Made by a program: the position numbers and the translations under genes. The notes beneath the pieces were generated by a model, which saw only the letters and a list, made by a program, of their open reading frames with translations, was not told the origin of the DNA and did not search any database. A stretch of DNA of 64,000 bases from Begonia masoniana (Eukaryota; Streptophyta; Magnoliopsida; Cucurbitales; Begoniaceae), in contig CM039503.1 in NCBI GenBank assembly GCA_022432975.1, positions 48,525,259 to 48,589,258 of the forward strand, given 5' to 3'. Shown one piece after another: positions 41,363 through 53,581 of the stretch (position 1 is the stretch's first letter; each line of letters begins with the position of its first letter).

Positions 41363-42562
41363 TGTTACGTGTGACATCGATAATTAATGCAATGATGGAC
41401 AATATAAATATGCGAAAATAAATGAGACAGGAGGTTGGTAACGCAGTTCGGCAACCAGCCTATGTTTGCGGGGCCACGCCCAGATATAAAAACATTTCAA
41501 CGAGTTCACAAAGTTACAAGACAATCAGACTTATACAAATAAAGACTCCCTCTTATCTTTGGCGTCGCCTCTTCTTAACTTCCCCGATGAAACTGTTTTT
41601 GCGAGCCCCCCTCGACTTAAGATCGATCTCTCTCGAGATCTAGAAAGCAACAAGATCCCCTTGTTGTTGTCGACTTCTCTCGGAATCCGTGTTATAGCAA
41701 GACCCCTTGCCCACGTTCAAAATGACAAGCTCCTCTTGTCGATAAATAGAACTCCTCCCGAGTTCGGATGCAGCCTCCTCCCGAGACTGAGCTTCAATGA
41801 AGAACAAGGAAGATTGTCTCCTGCGACACCGTCTGTAACACCATGGCGTTGTCTTCGGACGCAATAAATAAACACACTCGTATAATCGATGAAATCCACA
41901 GCATAAGAAGAGTGTGTAAAACAATTATTCACGAACTGAATGAACACAGACCCATACGCAGAAGCGTAGGGAAAGAAAGAAAAAGCGACGGCTCGCAAAG
42001 TGAAGAAACTTCTCTCGTGAAAATCAAAAATCCATTGTACCTTCTTCAGAAAAACGAAGGCTTAGATTTGATAGGTAACAACCATATCTTCGATTTAATT
42101 CAGTTACCAAAACAGAATTAACGCCGCAAGGAATAAGGAAACCAAATCTTAACAAATTGGTTGCGTGACACCACTTGTGACATTTTAGGAAAGTTCTTCT
42201 AACAACTTGGATAAAGATCCAAAAACTTAGGAAAACATCCCATTATTCATGTGATCTCGAAGCCCAATAGATTTCAGTAAATCTCTATTAAATCGGCTTA
42301 CCAAAACAAACTTTTCCAAAAAACAAGTGCCTTTAGATTTTTCAACAATTTTCCTAATATTCATGTTTCTTTATTTTTCTCTTCCACAGAATCTTCATGA
42401 TCTTCAATATGTATCCATCCAATAATCCAAATATAATATTTCTTGATTGCCAAGAAAGAAACTACCACTTTGAAAAATAATGGAATAAAATATTATCTCT
42501 ATAAATATAATTTGCCAAAAAAAAATCAATGCCAACATATTTGCAATATATTTACATTTACA
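41363..42562 (-). mobile_element. 3' LTR of the copia element with an env-like gene (copia-2)
   Basis: On the minus strand a polypurine tract (GCCAAAAGGGGAGAT, 42563-42577) precedes TGTAAATGTAAATATATTGC at 42562, the classic start of a copia LTR. The left end is placed at TGTTACGTGTG (41363), which would be ...CACACGTAACA on the minus strand; this end is uncertain because the matching TSD lies outside the window. Confidence 0.6.
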
Positions 42563-42678
42563 ATCTCCCCTTTTGGCATTTTTTGGCAAAATCAATAAAA
42601 CCAATAACTTCAATGACTCTTCCTGAATTAACTCCCCCTAGATGGTAGCTTCAGTACAACATAAAAATACTTCAATCA
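42563..42678 (-). other. Copia-2 3' untranslated segment with polypurine tracts
   Basis: Contains two G-rich tracts on the minus strand (AGGGGGAGTT and AAAAGGGGAGAT) separated by TTTGCCAAAAAATGCC. This GGGGGAG-rich arrangement recurs upstream of copia 3' LTRs. Its continuation is 45065-45389 beyond the inserted solo LTR. Confidence 0.65.
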
Positions 42679-45059
42679 TGTAACACCCGGTTTTACGGGA
42701 TTTTGGAATGTAATGATATTTTCGTAAATATGTCGAATTTAACCCGTTTAACGAGCCAGAAGTCTTATTAGGACTATATGAATGAATGGGGGCATTTGGA
42801 GGAATAAGAGAATTTTTAGAGATGTAACGCCAATTTTACGAGGTTTGATATTTCTCGTAATACAAGAGTATTTTAGTAAATATAGTAAACTAGGCCCGTT
42901 TTGTGAACGGAAAGTTTTGTTAGAACCCTAAGAATAAATAGGAATATCTGGTGAAATAAGAAAATTTTGAAGAAAACGAATCAATGACTAAATAACGAAA
43001 TAAGTGAGGAAACAAATAGAAAATCAAATGGAAGGGCAATAAGATAATTTGACAAGTCAAATTATAATAAAACACAAAAATCCTCTTTTCTCCCCACACT
43101 CACGCGATTTCTTCTCCTCTTCCAACTCCAGGCGATTTCTTCTTCCTCCTCACGCGATCTCTCACTTCCGGCGATAAGGTTTCTCCTCCGGCGACGAACC
43201 TTCACGTTTCTTCTCCGAAACCACTCCCTAGGTAAGGTTCTATGATTTTGGAAGGTTTATTTCTGGTTTTCGGGTTGTTTAACGGTTAGGGTTCGTTTAG
43301 GGTTTTGTCGGATTATGTTAGAAGCGGTTGGGTTTATCGTATTTGTGATTGTAAAGGACGTATTTGCAATTATTGGATGTAGTCGAGTGGTATATTGATG
43401 ATTGTTGGAGTTTTTGGTTGTTGGAGACTTTGAAAACTCCATTAATGGAGGTCTAATAATTCACGAGCACGAATTGCTCGATGAAATGCCTGAATGAAAT
43501 TAAATAGAGTTTTAGGAAATTTTCTTTAGTTAGAAGTTTCGCTAGTCTTCGAAATTCGATGTTCTAGGCCCGATTTTAATGATGGTTTCTATTACTTGGC
43601 TTAGGTGAACAATGCTCGTGGACGGAGCTCGGTGTGCTACGGATGTCAGGTAAGTCTTTGTGCTTTGTGTGGCCGATTTGGCCTACACCAAGAGCTGTGA
43701 AGTTATCGAGGATATTGGTGAATTCCGTAGTTTTAGAATAAGTGATTGGGTAGTTAAGTTGTATATGTCCTAGTGTGTTTTCTAGGGATTATTGTTTGTT
43801 TTCTATGTTGTTTATAGATTATGCAATATGAACCGTACATGTATCACACTTTTTCAAAATAGCATGAAAATGAGTTTCTACACGGTTTTATGAAAAGCAC
43901 AGAACTAATGAAAAGAAACACATGCACGTAATCCCGGTCACGACGGGGTGGGGTTCAAACATGGCTGTCTAGTTGGTTAAACATGTTTTCCCCCCAGTAG
44001 ATGAAAAAGGCTGTCTAACCGCCAGACGTGCCGTCTCCATTTGGTGAGAGTAGACCTTGGTGACATCCCATTATATAACTAAATGATCTCGATGATTGCA
44101 TGATTTTATGAATGACATATGCACAACAAGCATTAGCATTTACGTAGATTTACTGAGCCTTTAGCTCATAGTTTATCTCTATGTTGTAGGTGAATTTGAT
44201 ACAGGTGAGGATGACATTTCTCCACCTGACGCATGAGCAGGTTGATGGAGGATGGCCCGTGGGAGTGCGCTAGGCAGTCGACGCATATTTTGACCCGTGG
44301 GGACGTATGTAAGTATTTTGGGTTACATTGGGTAGAATATGTGTAAATAGTATATTTAGGTTGTTGTAAGGATTAGTTGGAATTTGATTTTGTTAATGGA
44401 AGTGTTTTGATGATTTTGGAATTTACTGGAACTGCTTAGTGATTTTCAAACTTCATAGGGATTTGTTTAGTTTTCAAACAGATCAACGCAGTTCATTTTC
44501 GTGAAAACTTACTTCGTTTTAAATACGTCTCTAGTCGGTTTTTGAGTGAGATTATGGAAGATGTACGAGTGTCGAGTGACTTTATGTTGAAATGCATTGT
44601 TGTGATGTATGTAGTGTTTAGAGGTAAATTGATGAAGGAAAAATAGTGAAGTGTATGTGTAGGGAGTTGAAGGAAATAAAGGGGAAGGAAAGGAGGAGGC
44701 AAGCTCTTTGGAATTCGGATTCCAGAGAGTATGCCGATCGATCGCCAGGGAGGACAATCGATCGGCGCCTCAATGGTACTCGCTCTGGAAGAAATTCCAG
44801 AGCGTGTGCCGATCGATCGCCTGCATGGGCGATCGATCGGCGTATGTGTGATCGCCTGGCGTGAAATCGCCACAGCCGATCAATCGGGCATGCATTTTGG
44901 GCATGGTTTGCCCTTTTTGCCCTGATTCCTTTGGCTGATTATTCTCCTATTGTAATATATTTTCTTTAAATGGTTTTGAGGATGTTTTTAATTGATTTAA
45001 AGGTTTAAAAAGAAACATTTTCACGGGAATTTAAGGGTACAGTATTAGGGGATGTTACA
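42679..45059 (+). mobile_element. Solo LTR (2381 bp), palindrome-rich family, TSD AATCA
   Basis: Starts TGTAACACCCGG and ends GGGGATGTTACA; AATCA at 42674-42678 and 45060-45064. Splice-like layout: donor CTAG|GTAAGG (43232), mini-exon 43605-43649 (45 nt), donor TCAG|GTAAGT (43650), acceptor GTTGTAG (44189). Hairpin CGCTCTGGAA...TTCCAGAGCG at 44781-44804 between CGATCGATCGCC palindromes. It sits in the 3' untranslated region of copia-2. Confidence 0.9.
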
Positions 45060-45064
45060 AATCA

Positions 45065-45389
45065 TCATCAAAATACTCCCCCTTTTTGCCATAAAAAGAC
45101 AAATATATATAAAACAATATCAACAACTAGAAAAACATCATAATCACCTCATAGAAATACCATCATCATATGAGAACCACATACATACCATAAAGAGATA
45201 ACCAATATCAGGAAAATATAACATCCAGATAAGTATCAACGTCATCATATGAGTGCCACAGAGAAATAGCCAATCCAATGAGAATATAATATCCATATGC
45301 ATCAGATTATCCATAGAGAAAAATATTCAAAGCCAGGCCAATTGTTCAAAAATTAGAAACAGTGCAGTAATACTCAATAGAAGAAATCA
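45065..45389 (-). other. Copia-2 3' untranslated region
   Basis: Minus strand carries GGCAAAAAGGGGGAGTATTT near 45075-45100. Imperfect CATCATATGAG repeats follow. No coding frame. Confidence 0.6.
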
Positions 45390-46427
45390 TTATGGAGTAG
45401 CACGACTATCTGTAAGATTTGGATCATCAATATTCTGTGTATCTTTTTCTGGACTTCCTTCCATGACATCCGGTGGAACACTGGATGGACCAGCTCCTTC
45501 ATCTGACGTGAAGTGTGAACCCGAGGCTTCCATGTGCGGGTTTTTCTTGTAAATGTCATTTAATAACTCAGAAATTATAGACCTCTGTTTTTCAAGCACA
45601 GAAATTTTCATGGTCAATGACTTTGACGTGCCTACCAAGAATTTCACTGTTCGGGCCAATAAAGCAGAGTCGGTTCTTGACTCGAAAATTGGCATGCCTT
45701 CAACAAAACCTTCTAAATCATTGATGTGTTCTCTCATTCGTAGTTTATAACTAATTTGGATCTCCTCTTTTTCAACATATAAACCTTCATTCTTTCTGAT
45801 GATAGACAGTTGAGCAGACAACACGCCATATATAAGAGAAGGAAATAGGAGAGTTAACCATTCATTCTTTCCATCTTCGTGCTTCATAATTTGATCAAAA
45901 AGATGTTTTCCAAAATCGAAAGATATTGAGTTTTCAATTTTAAACAGTAAAACTGCTATTGCTTTGTTCACTCCAGTTCCATGAGATGTAGGTATCCAGT
46001 TTCTCATGGCGATTTTGTGCAGAATTCCATACTTTACTGTAAGTTGTGAAGCTGGAAAAGCTTTTTCATGGGGCCAGATGCATCTGACACCCCCAGTGAC
46101 ATCAATTGAAACTCTTGACTTTTCAACAATTTTGGGCTCCTTAACTTGTTCCTTCACATTAGTAACTTTCTTTATCTCGAAAATATCACCAGCAGCTTCT
46201 TTAGCAAACATTTTTTTGACAAGGTCATCAAGATTCTAATAACTACTATCTTTCCATTTTCTAATTTCGATTACCATTTGCTGTTCATACAAAAATTTCA
46301 TCTCACCTTCAAGAATCTTGATAAAACAGGATAACAATGCAGAATCAGAAGCATTGTCAGAATTAGAAACATTGTCGAGAGCTGGAACACCCTCAGGAAC
46401 ACCATCCAGAACATCAACCTGATCACC
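45390..46427 (-). pseudogene. Env-like (putative plant transposon protein domain) C-terminal half, copia-2
   Basis: The frame covers RCIWPHEKAFPASQLTVKYG, MRNWIPTSHGTGVNKAIAVL, a hydrophobic LLFPSLIYGVLSAQ, a coiled-coil region, and a Ser/Pro-rich acidic tail ending LTDSRATP. This matches the env-like ORF found between RNase H and the 3' LTR in SIRE-type copia elements. The function is unproven; an envelope role has only been proposed. One in-frame TAG lies just upstream (about 46240), and the frame continues across the solo LTR to an ATG near 50507. Confidence 0.7.
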
Positions 46428-46875
46428 TGTAACGACCCCGGCCAGGAGCCGTCACGTGTTCATATTCTTTCATTAATCGTTTGCTTGACTTTTACTATTA
46501 TTACATTCACTTACTATCTCTCAACAGACTTTCACATTTTACATATACTTTTTTTTTAAAACTGGTAATAGAAACGTAGAACCATTAAGGAAGACGAACC
46601 CTCTCGTGCCCGACTTCCCACGCCTCGTCGGCTCAACCTTCACAGAGTCGAGCGACTAGACTCGGTCATTGGCTTCTTGACAATTTCGGGAAAAGAGGAG
46701 GTGCCCTCAATTCTCTTAACTTAATACCACTCGGGTTTGCATGGGTTGCATGCGTTGACAACCCTCAGAAATTTAGTCGTCCGGTCATCACGTGCATTAC
46801 GCGTGACTCGCTTAACATCGCCTAAAAGGAGACATCTTCCGGTGGGCACGTGGGTCTCGCGTGCTAAATTAAAAC

Positions 46876-46980
46876 ATCATCCGGTCGCTAATCGACAAAA
46901 CACATTTTACATCTTCCGGTCGCTAAACGACAAAACACATTTTACATCTTCCGGTCGCTAAACGACAACACACATTTACC
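46876..46980 (-). repeat. Three 35-bp units with the CCGGTCGCTAAACGAC word
   Basis: CCGGTCGCTAA starts at 46881, 46916 and 46951. The word CCGGTCGCTAAACGACAAA differs by one base from the unit of the copia minisatellite at 28645-28920. Confidence 0.85.
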
Positions 46981-48760
46981 TTCGGCATCTGCCGATGACG
47001 TCAGCCGGAAGACTAAACCATCAAACAATTACCCTTCGGCATCTGCCGATGACGTCAGCCGGAAGACTAAACCATCAAACAATTACCCTTCGGCATCTGC
47101 CGATGACGTCAGCCGGAAGACTAAACCATCAAACAATTACCCTTCGGCATCTGCCGATGACGTCAGCCGGAAGACTAAACCATCAAACAATTACCCTTCG
47201 GCATCTGCCGATGACGTCAGCCGGAAGACTAAACCATCAAACAATTACCCTTCGGCATCTGCCGATGACGTCAGCCGGAAGACTAAACCATCAAACAATT
47301 ACCCTTCGGCATCTGCCGATGACGTCAGCCGGAAGACTAAACCATCAAACAATTACCCTTCGGCATCTGCCGATGACGTCAGCCGGAAGACTAAACCATC
47401 AAACAATTACCCTTCGGCATCTGCCGATGACGTCAGCCGGAAGACTAAACCATCAAACAATTACCCTTCGGCATCTGCCGATGACGTCAGCCGGAAGACT
47501 AAACCATCAAACAATTACCCTTCGGCATCTGCCGATGACGTCAGCCGGAAGACTAAACCATCAAACAATTACCCTTCGGCATCTGCCGATGACGTCAGCC
47601 GGAAGACTAAACCATCAAACAATTACCCTTCGGCATCTGCCGATGACGTCAGCCGGAAGACTAAACCATCAAACAATTACCCTTCGGCATCTGCCGATGA
47701 CGTCAGCCGGAAGACTAAACCATCAAACAATTACCCTTCGGCATCTGCCGATGACGTCAGCCGGAAGACTAAACCATCAAACAATTACCCTTCGGCATCT
47801 GCCGATGACGTCAGCCGGAAGACTAAACCATCAAACAATTACCCTTCGGCATCTGCCGATGACGTCAGCCGGAAGACTAAACCATCAAACAATTACCCTT
47901 CGGCATCTGCCGATGACGTCAGCCGGAAGACTAAACCATCAAACAATTACCCTTCGGCATCTGCCGATGACGTCAGCCGGAAGACTAAACCATCAAACAA
48001 TTACCCTTCGGCATCTGCCGATGACGTCAGCCGGAAGACTAAACCATCAAACAATTACCCTTCGGCATCTGCCGATGACGTCAGCCGGAAGACTAAACCA
48101 TCAAACAATTACCCTTCGGCATCTGCCGATGACGTCAGCCGGAAGACTAAACCATCAAACAATTACCCTTCGGCATCTGCCGATGACGTCAGCCGGAAGA
48201 CTAAACCATCAAACAATTACCCTTCGGCATCTGCCGATGACGTCAGCCGGAAGACTAAACCATCAAACAATTACCCTTCGGCATCTGCCGATGACGTCAG
48301 CCGGAAGACTAAACCATCAAACAATTACCCTTCGGCATCTGCCGATGACGTCAGCCGGAAGACTAAACCATCAAACAATTACCCTTCGGCATCTGCCGAT
48401 GACGTCAGCCGGAAGACTAAACCATCAAACAATTACCCTTCGGCATCTGCCGATGACGTCAGCCGGAAGACTAAACCATAAACCATCAAACAACTACCTT
48501 CGGCCTCTGCCGATGACGTCAGCCGGAAGACTAAACCATCAAACAATTACCCTTCGCATCTGCCGATGACGTCAGCCGGAAGACTAAACCATCAAACAAT
48601 TACCCTTCGGCATCTGCCGATGACGTCAGCCGAAAGACTAAACCATCAACAACTATTCTTTCGGCATCTGCCGATGACGTCAGCCGGAAGACTAAACCAT
48701 CAACAACTATTCTTTCGGCATCTGCCGATGACGTCAGCCGGAAGACTACCTCTTCCAACT
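46981..48760 (+). repeat. 54-bp satellite, about 32 units, each with TGACGTCA
   Basis: Unit: TTCGGCATCTGCCGATGACG + TCAGCCGGAAGACTAAACCA + TCAAACAATTACCC. Units from 46981 to ~48470 look identical; the last few carry substitutions and small indels. Each unit holds the palindromic core TGACGTCA. The 524-codon open frame over it (46995-48569) exists only because 54 is divisible by three. Confidence 0.95.
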
Positions 48761-49234
48761 TCCGTCTTACGGTAGAGAACTCTAAATCATCAAATGACTC
48801 CTTCCAACAGAAAGAAAACACAACTCATTCAAAATGCATATAGCGGAAGACTTAAGCAACAGACCATTTATAAATCTATATAATCATTCCCTGACTCAGT
48901 GATCCACTAGACAGTTTCAAAGCTCAACGTTTTAAAATAATCTCATCCTACTTAAACTACCATATTCTTTAACATACTGTAACATAAGAGTCTTAACCAG
49001 GGGTCATAAATCGCCTCTCCAGTCCTGCACTGTCACCTTGAGCATCCTCCAGCAACCAGCCTTAAGCATCCTCTTTGCACATAACATCCTCACCTGAACC
49101 TTCTTCACCTACACCATAAGGTTTAACTATAAGCCTAATGCTTAGTAAGGAATGCATGCTGACAGATATACATGAGTACACAATTTAAAGAGACATAATT
49201 CATAAACCATTCTTCATTCATGTTCATCTTTATC

Positions 49235-49490
49235 ATTTACATAACATGTATTAAGGCAGGAGACGAGGGAGGAAGACAGGGGTACATAGTCATTTGCCTA
49301 TCGCGGCAGTCATACATAATCATTTGCCTATCGCGGCAATCATGATACATCACTCGGCCTCCCCAGTGGGAGAATTCGCGAGCCATACATATCATTAACT
49401 CGGCCTCCACCAGTGGGAGATTTCGCGAGTCATACATATCATTAACTCGGCCTCCACCAGTGGGAGAATTCGCGAGTCATACATAACATA
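49235..49490 (+). repeat. Short tandem repeats in the solo LTR
   Basis: AACTCGGCCTCCACCAGTGG-type units (three, ~47 bp, 49353-49480) and a pair of AGTCATTTGCCTATCGCGGC-like units (49288-49340). No gene. Confidence 0.7.
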
Positions 49491-50460
49491 GTCTTTCCCC
49501 GCTCTGCACTTAATCTTGGTTACATTTGCTTTTCATATTCTCAACTTAATCATAACAGGAACACAGTGCATAGACATAAAGTTCATAGAGAGAAGTCATA
49601 TCATGAGGACAATTAAAACATTCTGTAACTTTACATTTACTTACACAACTTCTTCATATCGTGGAAATGACAAATCATAGTCAATAAGCTAACATCTCAG
49701 TGATTTCCTAATACCCTTGCGGTGTAGGGCCCTAGTGGCCGGAAATCTTAACACATTCACTTACCTGGATTCCTTAGCAATCCGAGCTTCTTTCCTTTAG
49801 ACTTCTTCACCTAAAACATGTACATTACAGTAGTTAAAACAAAGTCCTAATAGTCCTAATCATAAACCATCCTAGGATCTAATAGCTAAAGTCATTCCGA
49901 TTCCTCTGTTTGACACACTGCAGTCTGAAATCCGAAACTAGGTGGACAGGTTTTACCATTGATTAAATCCGAGTTGGTTACTTAAAATGCTCAGAATCGA
50001 TTCGGGATGACATTTCTACTCTCAGATTTTAAAAAGTCTTAAGCTACTCGGCCACTGCTAAAAATATCCGAACTCAGTGCCGAGCTGAAAACAGAGCTCT
50101 ATTTACTAATGAATGACTACATTGTCCATTTCATACCTCGGGTGTGGATTTGCAGAGAAGAGCAAGCTCAAAACCAGCCGTCGGTAAAGGGAAGTTCTGG
50201 TAGCCGAGAGCAAGAACTTGGGAGAAAAGAAATCGCCGAGAGGGAATGTCGGCTACAGTGGTAATAAAATGAGATTTAAGGTTTCCATTTCCTATTTATA
50301 CCTAATCCATCAATTCTAATTACTAAACTGCCACCCAACCTAGTTTTACTCAACTTGTAATAAATTTGTCTTAACATTAAATTTAAATCATAACGGTTAA
50401 ATAAGAGGGTGACAATGAAAATGGTCAGAAAATCACCTGGCCGAAATGTCGGGTGTTACA

Positions 50461-51123
50461 TCACCTGCCAAAAGCTTGTAGCTATTCCTAATCTCCTCCA
50501 TATTCATATCAATAATTTGTTATCCCAAATCACAGCTTGTTGAGAATACAGAATACCCTAATTCAAACAAGGAAACAGAAGAGCTGACCTTTCATTCTTG
50601 CAATCGACATGATTCACAATCAATTCTCAGAGAAGTAAGATGACAGTTTCTCATAACAATCTAGTGCAGGATAGCATACTTGGCAGTAAGTTGCAAGGCA
50701 GAAAAATCTTTACCATGGGACCACACACGTCTGACACTACCAGAGACATCAATAATTATCTTGATAAAATTAAGTGAAAACTTCAAAGAATCAACCTAGT
50801 GGCAGCACAGATGCGTGTTGATAACAATAAGGAAGAACTCGAACAAATAACCCTTGAATTGGTCAAGAGAGATGGATAGAAAAATAGTCGTTTGAGTTTA
50901 TAGAAATAAACTATAAATACTCACTCAAATTGGAAAATAAATCCAAAATTCCACAAAATATCTCTTCAACTTCTCATAAATATCCGTCAAATCCCAGAAT
51001 ATAGAGAAAATCACATATATGTAGGTTATTTTCGAAAAATAAATCTGAAAGTTACCATAAATCATATAGTCAATCTCTCATAAATCTTTGAAGAATAATT
51101 CTGATCTTTGTAAGATGGGAAAT
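50461..51123 (-). pseudogene. Copia-2 env-like gene: start of the 45390-46427 frame plus a diverged partial duplicate
   Basis: On the minus strand the left end encodes MNMEEIRNSYKLLAGDQVD in register with 45390-46427 across the solo LTR. Further upstream, about 50625-50760 repeats the segment found at 46000-46110 (CATGG.RCCA.A..CRTCTGACAC, TTTCTCAT..C..T.GTGCAG), so a diverged partial copy of the env-like core lies here. No long frame remains in it. Confidence 0.5.
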
Positions 51124-53316
51124 TGTGGCACCCCGAGTTATCTGAACCCGGTTCGTCATATTTACTGTTCATGTGTCTAACCGTACTCAAAAATCCATAA
51201 AAATTTAAAATTTTACCCATCGTTTAAAATGACAACGTTAAAACATTAACTGTTTGCAGCGGAAAGAAAAGATTACTTCATAGAAGACTCATTATAAAAA
51301 TCTTTGAACTAAATAAAATAAGAGAATGAAATCTTGCTTTACATTCACTATCGTAAAAAAAAAAAAAAAAAAACGACAATATAACGTTTAAAACTATAAA
51401 ACCAAAACCTGCGATGTGAAACTAGATTTCTCATATAATTTGCAAAATATATTCATACATCAAAATAGACATTATTATTTAAAAGCAACTAAACTTGTCA
51501 TTTACATACGAATCTGCAACTTCAAAACCTTTTGTCCATACATTATCCCAAAATTACCTAATGCATTTGCCCACAGGTCAAAATCGTCCTAGCGGCTACA
51601 AGCACACCCCATGGACGTCCTCCACCAACTGCTCCATCAACCTTCTTGAGGATTAAGACCCTCACCTGTATCAAATTCACCTACACCACAAAATAAACTA
51701 ATGAGCCTAATGCTCAATAAGTGATGTAGAGTAAAATAAAATGCATGCTCATGATTATGCTATGCTATTCGTAAAAGCATGTACTGAGTCTTCTTTATTT
51801 TTCTTGCATGACATGAGTTATTGGGGTACTGCTTCTAGAGAAGAGATGGCCTAACTGATTGTCCACCTGGCGGGACGACCAACTCACTTTAGGGGAAGTG
51901 GAATGGCATATATGACAGTCCCTCTGACGGAATCGGTTCCTCTAACGGAACTACCAAACTCAGTTCCCTTCCCACAACAACTATTACATATTTTACTGTT
52001 TTGTATTCTGTTACTCTTGTTTACATGAAAACCATGTATAAAAACCATTTTCTATGCTTTAGGAAAACCATGATGCATGATTACATGTTGCATACACATC
52101 CTTCAATGCTATAACATAATATAAACTAATAAGCAAATCATTCATTAAACAAACAACTAGCATAATTAACTCACTCACAACCTAAGAGTTCTACCCAACT
52201 AACTCTCAAAACTACATTAACCAAATCCTCAATCTCATAATCTTTTGTGGTGTAGGCCAATCAGCCAAAACGCATGCATACATACATTTACCTCGTGTCT
52301 TGAGTTCGGTTTCGTCAATGTGCTCAAGTTCCTTCTTGACTTGTATACCTAAAGCATGCCAATCAACAAGATTCATAAAAATTCACTTAACAACCTAATT
52401 TTCGGAATTCCCCTCCAATCAACAACAAATTTCAAAATCTCATAACTTTTGCTATACATAACCAAATTCGATAATTCTTGATGCTATGGAATCCTTAAGG
52501 AGTCTACTTTAACATGGTAAGGTCAATTTATCAAGATAAACTAGCTCAATGTATCAAAATTACAGATTTCCAATCTCTCCTGTATTTCACTATTTTCAAC
52601 TATTCATGCATTACTTGATGTTTTTCCTTCATTTCCAACCATAAGCAACCATTACAATTCATTCAAACCCTAAAACATCAAGAAATTAAGGAGGGAAAAC
52701 CAAATTTTCGTGCAACCATCTAGGGTTTATCAACTTCTCCATAAACTCAACAAAACTCCAATTTTACCGACCTATAACTAGTATTTTGCATAAACATAAC
52801 TTAAAATCTAACTTACATTGATTCTTCTTACAAGAGACCAAGCTTTTGAGGCAAAGAGTGCTCTGGAAAATGGAGAAGAGAAGAGGCACGTAGGGAGTGA
52901 GAAAGAGAAGAAGAAGATAAGCATAACTATTGTGAGGTGTCACTTTAAGATTAAAAGAAGAAGTTTTGACTTTTCTTCATCCTTATCCTCCATTTTTTCT
53001 CTTCATTTCCTCCTTCCAAGTCTTCCAAAGAGAAAACCATATCTTCCTTCACTTTCTATTTGTCATTCATTTGTTGACTTTTCAACTCAACATTACTCTT
53101 TATTTCTATTGGCTCTTAATTACTTTTGACTTTTCAAATCTCACTTCTATTGGTTCATCATTCTCTTTATCTTTTATAGTTAATTGCTATTGCACTATTA
53201 CTTGTTGACTTTTCAATATTCCATTGCTTCTTCTTATTTCTAAAATTGAGAAGTTTTAAATCATAAAACACTATGCACGAGTAATAGGGTGTACGATGAA
53301 ATTTTTGGTTATTACA
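51124..53316 (-). mobile_element. Solo LTR (2193 bp), TSD GAAAT
   Basis: Perfect GAAAT at 51119-51123 and 53317-53321. Minus strand starts TGTAATAACC and ends AACTCGGGGTGCCACA. It shares its end (GAACCGGGTTCAGATAACTC) with 21241-25126. Minus-strand mini-exon 52292-52348 (57 nt), donor CGAG|GTAAAT, acceptor GGTGTAG (51681). It lies in copia-2 between RNase H and the env-like gene. Confidence 0.88.
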
Positions 53317-53321
53317 GAAAT

Positions 53322-53581
53322 AAACCCAATAGATTAATGTTGTTTCAATCTTCATTGAATATAAACATCCGATTATTCATAATAATAACTGAATTTCTCA
53401 TGTCACACATGGTGTTGTTCCATAGAAGAATATAATATCAAGAAAGATAACTTTCTACAGGGAGTGAGTAATGCACAGTAGATTGCCCAATAAAAAAAAC
53501 AAACACTGAAAGCAAGAGACGATTTTTTTTATATAAATGAGGGCAATAAGCAACTTACATAACACAGAGACCTAGGGCAGA
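53322..53581 (-). other. Copia-2 spacer between RNase H and env-like region
   Basis: No coding frame; short AT-rich sequence with an A run at 53494-53501. Confidence 0.5.

Larger units (their letters stand above)
46428..50460 (-). mobile_element. Solo LTR (4033 bp) carrying a 54-bp satellite, TSD TCACC
   Basis: Perfect TCACC at 46423-46427 and 50461-50465. Minus strand starts TGTAACACCCGACATTTC and ends GGCCGGGGTCGTTACA. Minus-strand splice-like signals: mini-exon 49765-49810 (46 nt) preceded by TTTTAG, donor CCAG|GTAAGT (49764), acceptor GGTGTAG (49109). The satellite (46876-48760) is in the part downstream of these signals, as in 21241-25126, with which it shares several words. Confidence 0.9.

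Noticed and set aside
41422..42121. Overlapping 70-100-codon frames
   Set aside because: They fall in the copia-2 LTR in several frames with no domain; chance frames.
44493..44925. Overlapping frames around the palindromic 3' part of a solo LTR
   Set aside because: They exist because the CGATCGATCG-rich segment lacks stops; the same is seen in sister LTRs in different registers.
46995..48569. 524-codon open frame on the plus strand
   Set aside because: It is the 54-bp satellite read in frame; the unit length is divisible by three and the peptide is a pure repeat. No start context, domain or flanking gene structure supports it.
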